Below, piece by piece: positions 48,486 through 60,400 of a DNA stretch of 64,000 nucleotides (its first letter is position 1; every line of letters starts with the position of its first letter). Below the pieces are notes generated by a model, which saw only the letters and a list, made by a program, of their open reading frames with translations, made no database searches and was not told the DNA's origin. The stretch is from positions 24,260,855 to 24,324,854 of the forward strand of contig OX393564.1 of NCBI GenBank assembly GCA_947652115.1, written 5' to 3'. The DNA is from Blastomussa wellsi (Eukaryota; Cnidaria; Anthozoa; Scleractinia; Plerogyridae). A program made the translations under genes and the position numbers.

Positions 48486-50915
48486 TTTCTATCGCTGTTG
48501 TTGGGTTGTCGAGCGTTCGCCCCTGTCGATTGACCCGAAAACTGAGCTGAGCTACCCTAAGTGCAGGCTTTTTTGTTTGATTTATTTGGCTTTATTCTAA
48601 TTCCAAAGAGTTGTCAACGTTCATTTTCTCCTCCAACTGTTAATATAATGTCAAGCAGTTAGGTGGGGAGAATACAGAGAGCCATTAGTCGCTTGATTAT
48701 CGCACAAGTGTACCAGCAAATTCTCAATACGGTGTTCAGAAGGATCCTGTGACAAATCAAGGGAGGATTTCTATTTCGATGTCAAGACTAAAATCATTCA
48801 TTACGTAACTTCTGACAATTGTTTTTGACATCGAGTCATGCGTAAAAAAAATTATTCTTTTCTTTTTTCAAAGCGGAAAAAATTTCAATTTGTCACGTTG
48901 CATTGCACGAAAAAGCATGTTACTGCAATTTTCCGGGTATGGCCTGAAAGAAACTTTAACTTTGATTTTCTATATGCCGACTTAGTTAACTATGATACCG
49001 ATAAAGATATAAAAGCAACAAGTGTTCTGACTATCAAGCTGTTTAAAAGAGCAGAGGTTTTTAGCTGCTATTGATATTGCGTGTAGTTTCTCGCAAGTTA
49101 ATTATTTATAGGGCATTTGACATGGAGTACTTTTAAAAACGACTCCCAAAGGCATCCGGTTTTCAAAGTTCATAGAATGCCTACAGAAAATTTGGTTGGT
49201 TAATGTCAATAATATTCAAACGTTGCCAAGGTAACAGTAGCTTATTCCTGCGTTGCTGTGATTTGCATGAGGGAAAGTTCGATCGAAACAATGTTAACAT
49301 TATACAAAGGTTTTAAACTTAAGCTTTTAGAAGGGATTTCATCTTTTTCAAGTTGCGATCTAAAGCTTTTGATGGTATCAAAGTGATGTCACGGCTTTTC
49401 TGGCCTTATTACACTGACATAGCAATTTTTAACAAGACTTTACCACTAGTTGTAGATTTCCAATGGTGTAAATTCGTTTTTGGGGTCTTGAATTTTTTTA
49501 AGTAATGCTCGTGGCGTTGTCCCTTTAAGAGGGCCCTTATTACCTACAGAGTTCGGAAGTTGCTAAGGGATTGCTGGAGACGGTCTCCAGCAGAAAATTT
49601 GAAATCTAGAGGCTCGGAAATGGTATTTCAACATTCTCCATGAGATATTTCTTAAAAAAAAGACAGCCTGGACAAGTGTAAAATGCAATATTTTGAAAGT
49701 TTTGTAAGCTTGATACATATTTTTCAGCTTTCCACGATATCATCCTGGCCTGCGCGTAAGGAAGAACGTAAACACGAATCGTTTCCGACAGGTTTTGAAC
49801 AAGGTTGTAGCTTTGTAAATTCTCGTCACTAAATGAAGCAAGTAGGATTCAAGCACTTGTTTCATCTGGTTAGTGCTCTATGTATTTTACGTCTTTTCTG
49901 AAATAACTACTGAGCATGAATCGAATTAACGTTAAAGGAAGAAGTTCATTATTCAGTCAAAAATGTGATAAGATATTATTCCATGCTTAAAAATAACTCT
50001 GGAATGACAACAATAACTGTCAGTATTAAACTTAATTTTTTCTACAAAATGGCGCTTTTTCGTTTACGTTTTACTTTTTTGTTATTTACGCTTTCGTTTT
50101 TTTATTTCTTCATACGAACCTTATACTAGCTGAAGCCCCCCAGGGGGGGGGGGGGGGGGTATACCAGTAATTTATATTTACAAATGTCAAAGCAGAAAGA
50201 AAAATCTTACATCCATCGTGGTGCTGACAGTAAATCAGATGATTCTCACCCCATAAATTAATTCTTTAATTGAAGTTAACATTAAAAATATCATTGGCAC
50301 CAATTATCCCTGTTCATGTGAATGAAGCCTCAAAATATCGAAACCTAATCATTGCTAAGCCTTATTTCATCCATCGTGGTGCTGACAGTAAATCAGATGA
50401 TTCTCACACCAAAAAAAGCAATGATAAAAATTAATTCTTTAATTGAAGTAAACATTAAAAATATCATTGGAACGAATTATCCCCGTTCATGTGAATGAAG
50501 CCTCAAAATATCGAAATCTAATAATTGCTAAGCCTATTTCATGAACCGTAGAACTGACGGTACTAACTGTTTCATGTTTTAGAGAAATGAATGAATAGCA
50601 ACTGAATTCATTTCTCGTTCGAGTCAATCTTAGGGTGCGTTTCTTTAAGAAATTTTTGCGTTTCTTTGCTGAACAGATCAATTAATTCAAGATCATGCAC
50701 TCGAATCATGGTGCATCAAAGGAACCGAAGAATCCACTCCAAAAATCTCACGTTGGGAGGGGAATGCATTCAATCCATTCCATCCACAATCAATCACAGT
50801 TACGCAGAAAATATCAGGAGAGCCAATTCCCCAGACAGTGGCATTATATCTTGATAATTTAGATATTAAACTGGCGGTACATTAAAGTAATTCTAATGTA
50901 GAAAAATATACATAC
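48486..50915. other. Upstream region of the 498-residue gene and downstream of the pseudogene
   Basis: No supported exon. About 110 bp upstream of the minus-strand ATG the sequence is A/T-rich without a clear TATA box. A poly(G) run lies near 50,140. The final tail exon expected for the pseudogene was not found in this stretch. Confidence 0.4.
50211..50541. repeat. Imperfect tandem duplication, period ~158 bp
   Basis: The block starting 'atccatcgtggtgctgacag' at 50,211 recurs at 50,369. A diverged counterpart lies at 59,270-59,440, downstream of the eighth exon of the 480-residue paralogue, so the original block predates the gene duplication and was duplicated again only here. Confidence 0.7.
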
Positions 50916-53285
50916 CTTCTTTGCATTGTTTGAAGATAATGCTAAGAAATTTTGCCTTGCTGCCTTGGTGTAGTTTAAGGGATTCCATTTAACCTAATTA
51001 ATTAAAAAAAGGAAAATAATTAAATTATACCAGGAAGTTCAAAAATGGTCATGGGAAAATTGTCAATAAACAATGTATCACGTAATTTTATTACGCAGAT
51101 AATTTACGTGATACATTTCCCATTTAACTGTGTCAGATTACATGTAGTAAATCAGTAAAACAACAATTTATAAAGATATTGGCTAAAGAGGACTTTATAA
51201 TTATTAACATAAGCTTGATTTGGAAGCGTGGACAAACATCATTAATTCTTTTTCTTTTGTCAAGTTTTTCTGCAGAAGTTCTTTTTGTTGTTAAGAGATG
51301 GAAAACAATATTTATGAGTGTTATTTACACGTGAAATAAATTCAAAGAGTTCCCCTCCCGTCATTTCTAAGTAAACAGCAGGGGTCACTCCTTGTGTTAT
51401 AAGCTATGAAGTTTTTCAATATTGTGATTACAGGTCTTTAAAAAAATTAGTTATTAACTTACTTTCCGGGCATTTTCTGCTGTTCTTCTCGTACAAGTAA
51501 GGAATAACTCTGTCCTTGAAGTCAAAGTTGCCTTGTGAATCTTCCTTTTCTACCATCCTTCAATCTTACCAAAAAGACCTGAAAAGTATAGATGGTTGTT
51601 AAGGGGAGGTATCACGGAGATTTTTTTCTAACTTGGTCAACAATGACTTGTTTGTTACAAGATTCTACTAGAAAACTGTGAGAAAAGAAAACAAAATAGA
51701 CCTTTTCCGCTTGGGCGTGTTAGTTTTCCCAATGCAGACCATGGGAGTTTCTCTAGAGAATTGTTGTTGTGTTCATCCAAAAATTATTTATTCATGTACA
51801 CGCAAATATTTGAAATAATATTTGAATTATTCACGATGAACGACAAATCTTTGTCAATGTATTTAATTGCCTTCAAGTGAAAGGTAGAATTCCAAAAAGG
51901 AGAGAAGAGATGGAGAAAGGCTGTAATTGACAACTTTTGGTCAAACTATTAAAAATTAGTCTTCCATGATAAGAGCTTCTTTAAGCAATTTTTGTGATGA
52001 TGCTGTAACAGAATGTGAACATACCATCTAACTTCTCATCGTGGGCTGCCTCAGCTAGCATGTGTCCGATGGTTATGATCGCCTTGATGTTGGGGTGGTT
52101 ATGAAGCTGCTTTGCGTATGCAATACCTTTAAACACCTCATAAACGTCTGCTGAGAAGGAAAAAAACAGAGACGCGGCAACAAACTAGACTGCTCATGGG
52201 TAGGCAGGCATTTTTCATTTACTTACCAAAAGAGTTTTGTCGCCGCAATAGCATGGTACATTAATACCGTGAGGTCCAACTCAGTTTTAATTAAGTCAAA
52301 CAAGCCTGAAAACAAAACGATAATCACAAATTAATTATAGTAACATCTGCAAATTTGATGCCTTTCTCACTAAGTAACAACTTTATATATTTAGAAAAGT
52401 TATACCGGTGTTTCCTGCTCTTCTCTGAGGGGCTCCAACATGGCGGCGGAAACCAGTGGAAACATTTTAAGTTTACTTTGGTTCTCTCAAAATGATTCTT
52501 CTCATTGTTAAACTTTTCGCATAGACACTGCCCTCAACATATCGGTTACTCTGAACTCGAGAACATAACGCGAATCGCCATCTACCGAGCTGAAAACAGG
52601 CCAGCAGATATATGTTTAAAAATTGCTTTTATCTGATGAAGTTGAAAACTCAATTTTCCGACGTCACGTTTCCGCTATTTGGTAATGCTGGTGAAGACAT
52701 GGCGTTTACTTTTACTCTGATTGTCCCTTGCCTCTTTCAGTACTTTTATGGCTGGTATGTTGACATGTAGCTGCAATTAAATGGTTTTGTTTATTAAGGC
52801 ATCCTTTGCAATTGTAAATTATAACGAATTATGGAATACTCAACACATAATGAATGAGGAAATCGAAAAATAATGAAGGAATTATGGGTGAATGCACGAG
52901 AGAATAATCATCTTATGCTACCTAAATGTGTATTTTACAGAAGGGTAAAGATACATATTGATATGATATAAGCTTAAATCACAGCTGTCTTCAAATAATT
53001 TTCCTCCTCAGGAATGTAAGCTTAAGATGTATTGCACAGTTTACTAAATTATCAGACATATTAAATCATCCCTCCTATAACTGGTCCAAATTGCTTTACG
53101 CCTTACCAGTCCAGCTATATCCATCGCAGCCTGTTTGACAGCGGGATCTGGTTCTGTACTCGGTTTTGGGTTAATGCATGATCCTTCTACGTATTCCTTG
53201 TCGCCATGATCATTCACCTTCTTGCTGTGGTCCAAGAGGCTAGAAAGGTCAGCTGTGGAAGGGTTACCGAGTCTTTGTGAGTCAT
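50916..53285 (-). pseudogene. Decayed paralogue of the secreted helical-module family
   Basis: Recognisable minus-strand exon equivalents: 53285-53107 (acidic linker, DPAVKQAAMDIAGL), 52770-52710 (IPAIKVLKEARDNQSK), 52305-52227, 52147-52025 (YEVFKGIAYAKQLHNHP), 51578-51463, 50993-50916. Against the 480-residue paralogue, the 52.3-kb exon is 79 nt instead of 87 and the 51.5-kb exon is 116 instead of 117; both differences break the frame. The 50.9-kb exon has TAA where the paralogue has TTA. The 150-nt module exon between 52,710 and 52,305 is gone. No signal-peptide exon and no tail exon are found. The homologous upstream position (about 54,250-54,320) carries an unrelated short frame, MADGDELE, whose best donor leaves the wrong phase. 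Similarity is highest to the 57-64 kb copy. Alternative: a rearranged, still transcribed gene with unusual splicing, which I consider unlikely given the number of lesions. Confidence 0.75.
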
Positions 53286-53656
53286 CTGTGAAAGAACAAA
53301 TAACACAGGCATTTTCGCAGGCTCAAAAGAAGAAAAAAATAACAGTTTAAAATTGACTGTGTCATGGCCGAGTTCAGCATTTTTGCTATTAAGTTCGTGC
53401 CAAAGGCTCGCGATAATCAGAGTACGTCAAATCATAACTACGTGGCCATTAAAAACAATATGTATTCCGGGATTAGGTTTTTGTGGGGTCACAAACCTTC
53501 TCAAACTCATTAATAAGACAAGTTAAAAGAAAGGAAATTAGCACCGTGACCGTGGTTTGGAAATTTTGGTTTAGCATAGATTCTTTACGATTTTATTTCG
53601 TTGTTTTCTCCTTACTTTTTAGTTTTTTGTTAAGAAACTGATTAAACACTCGACGG

Positions 53657-53757
53657 AATGTTCTATCACATTTCCAAACACCTCGAAATTCGTCAAAAAT
53701 ACTCCGCTGAGCGCCATATTTTCAACTCTTCCCGGTGTTTGGAAATGTGATGAAACA
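53657..53757. repeat. Hairpin, ~100 bp
   Basis: 'tctatcacatttccaaacac' and 'gtgtttggaaatgtgatgaa' pair around a ~50-bp loop. Confidence 0.55.
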
Positions 53758-54269
53758 CCGTCTCTAGCGGTTGATATATTTCTTGCATAATGTTTGAAGA
53801 TTTTTACAAGAGTTAAAAAAGGCCAAGAATGCTGATGAAAATGTGAAATTACTAAAGCAGGTTACGGACAATAAAAGAGAATCCATCGCCTTTTTTAGGA
53901 TGGCTAACAAACAAATATCCAACTTCATGATTTAAAGACAAAGTCTTAAATAGAACCGAAAGGGCGTAACCAACTGCATTCAAAACAGCTCGAAGCGAAA
54001 AGTTTGTTTAGAAAAACTTCTCAAATGTTCTACCTTTGGGTTTTACATTCGTGCACAAACTTAAATTATTCTATGTTATACTTCGTAACAGGTACTTCAT
54101 AATAAGAAAGTAAATCTACACAGACAATAATGTAGGAAGCATTTCACGAGCGAGAGTATAAGTGGGACTCAATCGCAGCACTGAAAAAATTGTCGTGCAA
54201 ACGGACTCAAACAACATCAAAAATTTCAGAAAAATCAGAAAAATAGCACTCACCTTCCAGTCAAGTATT

Positions 54270-54490
54270 TTAACCTCACCTTCCAACTCGTCTCCGTCCG
54301 CCATGTTTTTTTGGCCCCGAAGCCGCGTTTCGCTGACAGCCAATCAGAAGCGTTGTAGCGGAGCGGAGAAAATGAAACCCATGAGTTGATTTTCTCATGG
54401 TTATCATGGCTAGCGATATTGCTCGTGGGCGCGTACGCACGACGACGGCGACGACGACGGAGTGGCGCAACATGGCGGTCATAAATAGCT
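54270..54490. promoter_or_regulatory. CpG-rich, possibly bidirectional promoter
   Basis: A locally CpG-rich block contains two oppositely oriented 'ATGGCG' contexts ('ccgccatgtt' at about 54,299 and 'acatggcggtc' at about 54,471), which resemble YY1 sites, plus 'gcgcgtacgc' (NRF1-like). It lies where the first exon of the decayed paralogue should be. Initiation is inferred only from composition. Confidence 0.35.
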
Positions 54491-55274
54491 GTGCCTTGTC
54501 AACACCTAAATTGGTAATTTTATTTAAGGAAACGCGTGATTTTAAAATAACATGCACAACGCTCGCGCGTAAGAATAATTATTTTAAATCCTTAATTAAA
54601 GTTTGAGGAAAAAAGGAGAGGTTCTGATTATTTATGAAGATAACATGGGCTTCGTTATAATCTAGCGAACGGAATTAATAACATATTTACAGGAGGAATT
54701 CTACCACTTGAAAAATACGGAAATTTCATGACTTTTATCAGCAATAATGCGAGTTTTCAGGTCTGTCAAAGCCATGCCTAACATTTAGCTTGTGGACGTC
54801 CTATGGACGTTCTTTACCTATTAGCACTGACTTGTCAAATATTGCCGATATTGGAAACGTCAGTGGCCATTTCTGTGCTGCACCAGGGCTGTTTTCTATA
54901 TCAAATTTGGATCTAACATACCCGTTACTCTCATTTCTGGCAATTGGAATAAAAAATGCTCGAATTGTTAAAGCCTTAATTCTCAGTAAGCCAAACAAAA
55001 TAAGCGATCACAAGATACAAGTGTTAAAAACGGGAAGATTTTCCAAACAAGAAGGTAGATTAAGTAATGTAAATAGTTCCAACCTAACGAAGTCGTTGCA
55101 GTAAAGATTGCAGCAGTGTTGTCTGTTGAATTTGCGCTTTAAAATGTTATGCTTGTGACGTATTTTCGGCAACTACTTATTTTGACAACAGTTAGGCGAT
55201 GCTAAAGCTTAATACTAGCTCGAATTGAACCAATTTAAAACATCCTTACAGAAACTGTAGAAACAGAACAGAAA

Positions 55275-55801
55275 TTAAAGTGCCCATAATGTCAAAATTT
55301 TCGATTTGGATTAAACGCAATTTTTTTATAATTTTTTAAAGACATTCAAATTTGCCGCCATTTTGGTCCACCATTCGCACCAGTTTTCCTCGGTTTGAAG
55401 TGAGTCGTGACGTAGGTTCAGGAACACGTGATTTGGGTCGTGACTTATCTGACTTGAAAACAAGTGATAATTTTGCTTCATAGTTGTCTCCATTTAGGAC
55501 ACGTAATAAAGCTTACCAATATCGTAAACGACCCGCACACGACCTGTGTATTTTTCACTAAAGGTCAAGGAAGGTTCCTGAACCTAGGTCACAGATATCA
55601 GTCACGTGGTCATGTTGAGCACGTTACTCTTTTGATCAGCGGCAGGGGTCGACCGCAAGAAAATATAATTTTGAACTTTGTAAAAATTCGTAAAAAAATT
55701 GCGTTTTATCCAAATCTAAAATTTTTTTTTGCAGAAGTTCATTTGGTGAAATGTAGAATTAGATGAGCGAAAATTTTTTTTTGACATTATGGGCACTTTA
55801 A
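55275..55801. mobile_element. TTAA-flanked MITE (piggyBac-like), ~520 bp
   Basis: TTAA at 55,275-55,278 and 55,798-55,801 flanks exact inverted ends 'agtgcccataatgtcaaaa' and 'ttgacattatgggcact', with inner similarity over about 50 bp ('attaaacgcaattttttta'). A duplicated TTAA target is typical of the piggyBac superfamily. No transposase frame is present. Confidence 0.75.
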
Positions 55802-55813
55802 AGATGTCCCACT

Positions 55814-55989
55814 TTCTGTTGTTTTCCAGCGAACCGAGTGGAACCCTTGTAAGAGCCAGTTACATGATAATTTGATAATTTTATTCTTTGCTTGTTTCTC
55901 TCCAAGCAAGCATGTTCATAGTGTGATATATTTGTTTTACGGGAAAATTATCATAAATTATGATGTGTAACTGGTTCGCTGGAAACAGA
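55814..55989. mobile_element. MITE, ~176 bp
   Basis: 'ttctgttgttttccagcgaa' at the left and 'ttcgctggaaacagaa' at the right are inverted with a 3-bp gap. 'agttacatgataatt' is mirrored as 'aattatgatgtgtaact'. It abuts the TTAA-flanked element. Confidence 0.65.
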
Positions 55990-57456
55990 AATTTAGAGAT
56001 CTTTAATTTCTGTTGCTGCAATTTCTGTTCCGTCGATTTGTGATGCTTTAAATTCTCTTTTAGTTAAATTTCAGTTCTGATTTCCTAAATTCTATTCTGT
56101 TGGTTCAATTTCAAATTGTATTGCCTTCATTTCTAAAAGCTCTACAGAACAGAATTTGAAACGAGCCGGGATTTTGGGAGATGATTCCTCATGGTTCTCA
56201 AGTTTCCATATCAGAAACGCCCGGGTCAACTGCTCGCCCAGGTGACTCAAAATTACCGAGAATGGCTCTTGGAGTTATATAGTTTAGCTTTTTTCGGTGG
56301 GAGCGTGCCAGCTTCAAAACGCTTTCAGCAGTCGTGTTATCGGAAAGCGGTCATCATTTTCCCTGGATCGGCGCCTGTTCTAGCCTGTCTAGATTTCTTA
56401 CATTTAATAAATTTAAGACAAATGGTTGTTTAAATATGGCTTTATTTTAGTATTCAAACAGCATATTTACGTTTCAAAAATTCATGGATTTTCTTTTTAC
56501 AATATTTTTGTGCATTAATTGCCACTGTATCCGTGGATAAATTAAGTGCGAAAGATCGTGCAGCAAGATGAAAGTGGCTAGCTTCAGCTTCGTGTGGCCG
56601 TTGGCAGTTATTTCATTCCCAAAATTCTTCTTGTTCTGAGCTGCAAAAGACAGAGAAATGCAACGTTCGACGCCATTCATAAAATTTCAAAGTTCCAAAT
56701 TCATGCTAGTTATGAGCGGTGATACAAGGAAAGTTTCTCTGGAGTTAAGCGTGCCCTTGTTGTGCATAACAACGACGGTTAGGATAAATTTTATTTAACA
56801 ATGAATTGTCATATATAATCTATTTTTAATAAAACCTCTATTACGGGTATCGTTGGGAGGGGATGGATGGCTTTCATATGAAAAGAGACGGAGATGCTCG
56901 TCGTTTCCCTTGGGGTGTAGATTCGGATGTTTGGTCTAGGTTAGGGTGTTCCGGACAAAATACGAATATTTTTAGCCTTCGTGGTCTCGTTTAGACTTGC
57001 GCGCCATGACATAGAAATATAAATGTTCTTTTTGGTATTTGATGTCTTTTTTGGAGTCAATGAGAGCATTAGCCACGCTCCGATGGGTATTCTTTTGGGG
57101 TTACCTTCTTAAAAGCCGACGACGATGCCCGTCTGTTTCATATTGTTGTCTCTCTCAGGATCGAATGGACTTGAGTGGGTATGTACAAAAATCCGAAACA
57201 ACGGAAACGAAATCACCGTAACGAGCAAACTTTTGAGAAAAACGCTTTTTCAGGCTGCGAAGGCGACTTGTATCCCTGTTTCGGTGGTTTCGTTTCGTTG
57301 TTTCGGGTTTTAGTACTGCCGTTTGTCTGTATTCGCGAGCACAGAGTTTGCGAGCACGAGCATTGACAAAAATTAGCCTGTCGAAAAAGCATGGATGATT
57401 TGGAGTGTCGATTCAGAAGCAGGCAATGAGAAGTATAACAGAAACTTCACCATGAC

Positions 57457-60400
57457 TTACTTGATTAGGTCAGATAAGCTAACTTCAATGTCGGCATTGA
57501 CAGGCGGTTTGTAATCGGAAGGCTTGGGACTGCCAGAAGGCTTTGAACTGTCAGATGGCTTGGGGATGCGAGGTGTGTTAGGACTGCCCGAAGGCCTGGA
57601 CTTTCTACGATGCAGACCATCATAAGGTTTGGGACCGCCTTGATTCTGACGATGAGCAGACCTTTTCTTGTTAGGTTTTGTAGTAGAATAATCAGTACCG
57701 TCGTTACTGGGCTGGGAACTTTCAGAAGGTTTGCGACCATTAGAAGGCTGAGGAAGTTTTGAAGGCTTAGGACTACCAGAAAGCTTGGGTTCTTGAGAAG
57801 GTTTAGCAACTTTCCAAAGTTTGGGACGATCAGTGGGCTTGCGACCAGCAGACTCTAATTTGTTCTTAACAACGAGTCCGACGATCATGGCCGTTCTCAG
57901 ATTTGTTAACACGTAGTCGCCAACAGCGATGTGAGCTCGTTCCTTCATGCCTTTTTTCATAAAGCTTGTTACGTCTCTGATCATATCTGAAAAAACGGGA
58001 AACAGTTTCGACAATTCTTCGGATGTGGTAAGCTCATTACAAATTTATCTTTGTATTTCATAATTATGTCATGTGTTATAAGTCATCTACAAACTTCAGT
58101 AATAAGGCTAAAATGAATTGTGGTTGGTGTTTTGTTGGGTTTTAAATCAAACCGTGTATTTCATTGAATTATATTAAGCCTGAATGGGAAAAAGTTCTCC
58201 TCCCCTTGTACGTCGAGCTCCCTTGCATTTTAACCACGTTGCGTAGGATTCACTGTAACAATTATTACAAGACTGTATACTCAGTCGTGATCTTAAGTGT
58301 TATCACCCTACCATTAAGGCGTTTCTCCTCTAGTTTGTTAATAATTTCCACTTTTTTGCCGAGTTCGATGGCCTGGAAAAAGATAACAGTTGTTGACGAA
58401 TGTCAACAAGTTCGTACTGTCTCCATCTATTTTAGGAGTTAGTTAGAACGAATGAAGTTGTATATGGTAATGTATAAAGTCGCTTTGGTTTTAAAGAAAA
58501 TATTGAGTTTACCAAATGAATGTAACAAACACGAAAGAGGTAGCAATACAATTATCGATCTATGAGAAGAAATAGATTTTTTCCAATTGGGAAAATTTGA
58601 GAAGGATTTAAATTTTGGATAAAGTTTCCCGTGCCACCCGTGTTGAGTGCTTTGGTGTAACATTCAGAGAATTTCACGATACTCGAGAAATTCACTGTTT
58701 TCTCTTCACCCTTCTTTTATTTGATAAGGGATATAAGGGAAACTGTATATTGATTATCTTTGACAGGGGTTTGAAGGAGTTTTTCGAGTCCGACAGTTCA
58801 CTGGAACAATGCAAGTGATAACCTAATTATCTCGGGATTTTTAGCCATTTGAGATTAACAGCATTAGGAAAATTGTTTATGTAAATGTTTTGTATGTTCA
58901 GTGCAGATCAGTGAACCAGTCGCTTAGATTAAGCAAAGGAAAGTTCCAGATGTTTACACTATTTCCTAGCCGCCATATTGGTGTACCAAAGTTGTACATG
59001 AATATGGCGGGTCCATACTGGGCTCTATAAATTTGTGCGCATTAAGACAATTATCTGAAGTTTGGAACAATGCATGGACATAAAGCTTGGAGAGGTAACT
59101 TCCTTAGAGGTAACTTCGTCCAACAAGTTGTTTGAGATTTAATTTTCCATTGCGTGACTGTGCAACCCAAGAATTAATAGGGAGTGAAATTATAAAATTT
59201 GTAGAGCGTCTCTAAATTCTTTATATTTGAAAATGCAAGAAAAATTAAAAGAAACACTTACATCCAGAGTGGTAGAAACAGTTAATCTAATAATTCTTCC
59301 TACAAAAATGATCAAAATATTAGATTTTTATAATTGAAGTAAACATGAAAAATATCATTGAAAAAATCAACGATATACACGTGAACGAAGTCTGAATATC
59401 GAAACTCATAATTGCTAATTAAAGGCAATATCATGAATCTGAGAATGTAACTATTTTTGTCCAAAATGTTCGAGACAAGTTAAATTAATTAATTTCTTGA
59501 ATTCTTTTGTGGGGTTTCTTTTATTCAAATTAAAAAATCTTCCATGGGAGGGGAATGTATTCAATTCATTTCTTCTCCAACTATTCACAGTTACAGCCCA
59601 TATAAATAGAGTACATGACAGTGCGATGTAAACTGGTCAGTGGTACATTTAAAACATGGCGATGTAAAAAAATGCATACCTTCCTTGCATTGTTTAAAGA
59701 TAATGCTCAACAATTTTGCCTTGCTGCTTTGGTGCGATTTTAGAGATTTCATTAAACCTAATTAATTAAAGGAAACAGTTAATAATATTTCAATTTGGAA
59801 GCAAGAAATGGTTGCGGGAAAATAATTTCTTGTCAACAATGTATCACGTATTTTATTGCGCAGGCGATTTTTCCATTTAAAGTTGCCAATAAAATGAGTT
59901 AATTCATTTAAAGAATTATTTCTAATATATATTGGTTAGGGGAGCTGCAGTTTTTTTATGCAGTTTTTTCATTTGTTTATAATAACAGGTTTACAAAAAT
60001 AATTAATTCCAGTTTGACTTACTTTCAAGGCATTTGCTGCTGTTCTTCCCATAAAGATAGGGAAGAACTTTATCTTTGAAGTCGAAGTCGCCTTCTGCCT
60101 CTTCGTTTTCTATTATCCTTTCGATATTGGCAAAAAGAACTGAAAATCAACAAATGGCTGTTAAAGGGGTGGTATCAAAGATTTTGGTTTAAAAAGTTTT
60201 TCTTCCTCTCAGTCGAGTTTACGTTCTAAAATTAATGATTAGTTGGACAGTGGTGTCTCACTCTTTTAACGTGAGAGTTACCGAGGTCGCCCGAGTGACC
60301 CCTCTTTCCTTAGAAAGGAGTTTAGGAACCAGGTATTACTCATTTTTGGTAATGTATGTATAATTGCTTTTAAATATATATTAAAGGAAACCTTGAAAAT

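Larger units (their letters stand above)
53286..57456. other. Spacer between the 480-residue gene and the pseudogene
   Basis: Apart from the promoter-like CpG stretch, the hairpin and the two MITEs listed separately, I see no coding exon. A 104-codon plus-strand open frame at 54,790-55,104 has no splice or homology support. 55,990-56,140 is a degenerate 'aatttctgtt'-type low-complexity run. Confidence 0.4.

Noticed and set aside
54790..55104. 104-codon plus-strand open frame
   Set aside because: No homology, no splice support, and the composition resembles surrounding non-coding DNA.
59253..59290. Extra 38-nt exon between the eighth and last exons of the 480-residue gene (also duplicated at 50.2 and 50.4 kb)
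   Set aside because: It has plausible borders and is conserved, but inclusion shifts the phase so that the last exon could not be read; direct joining works in both intact genes.
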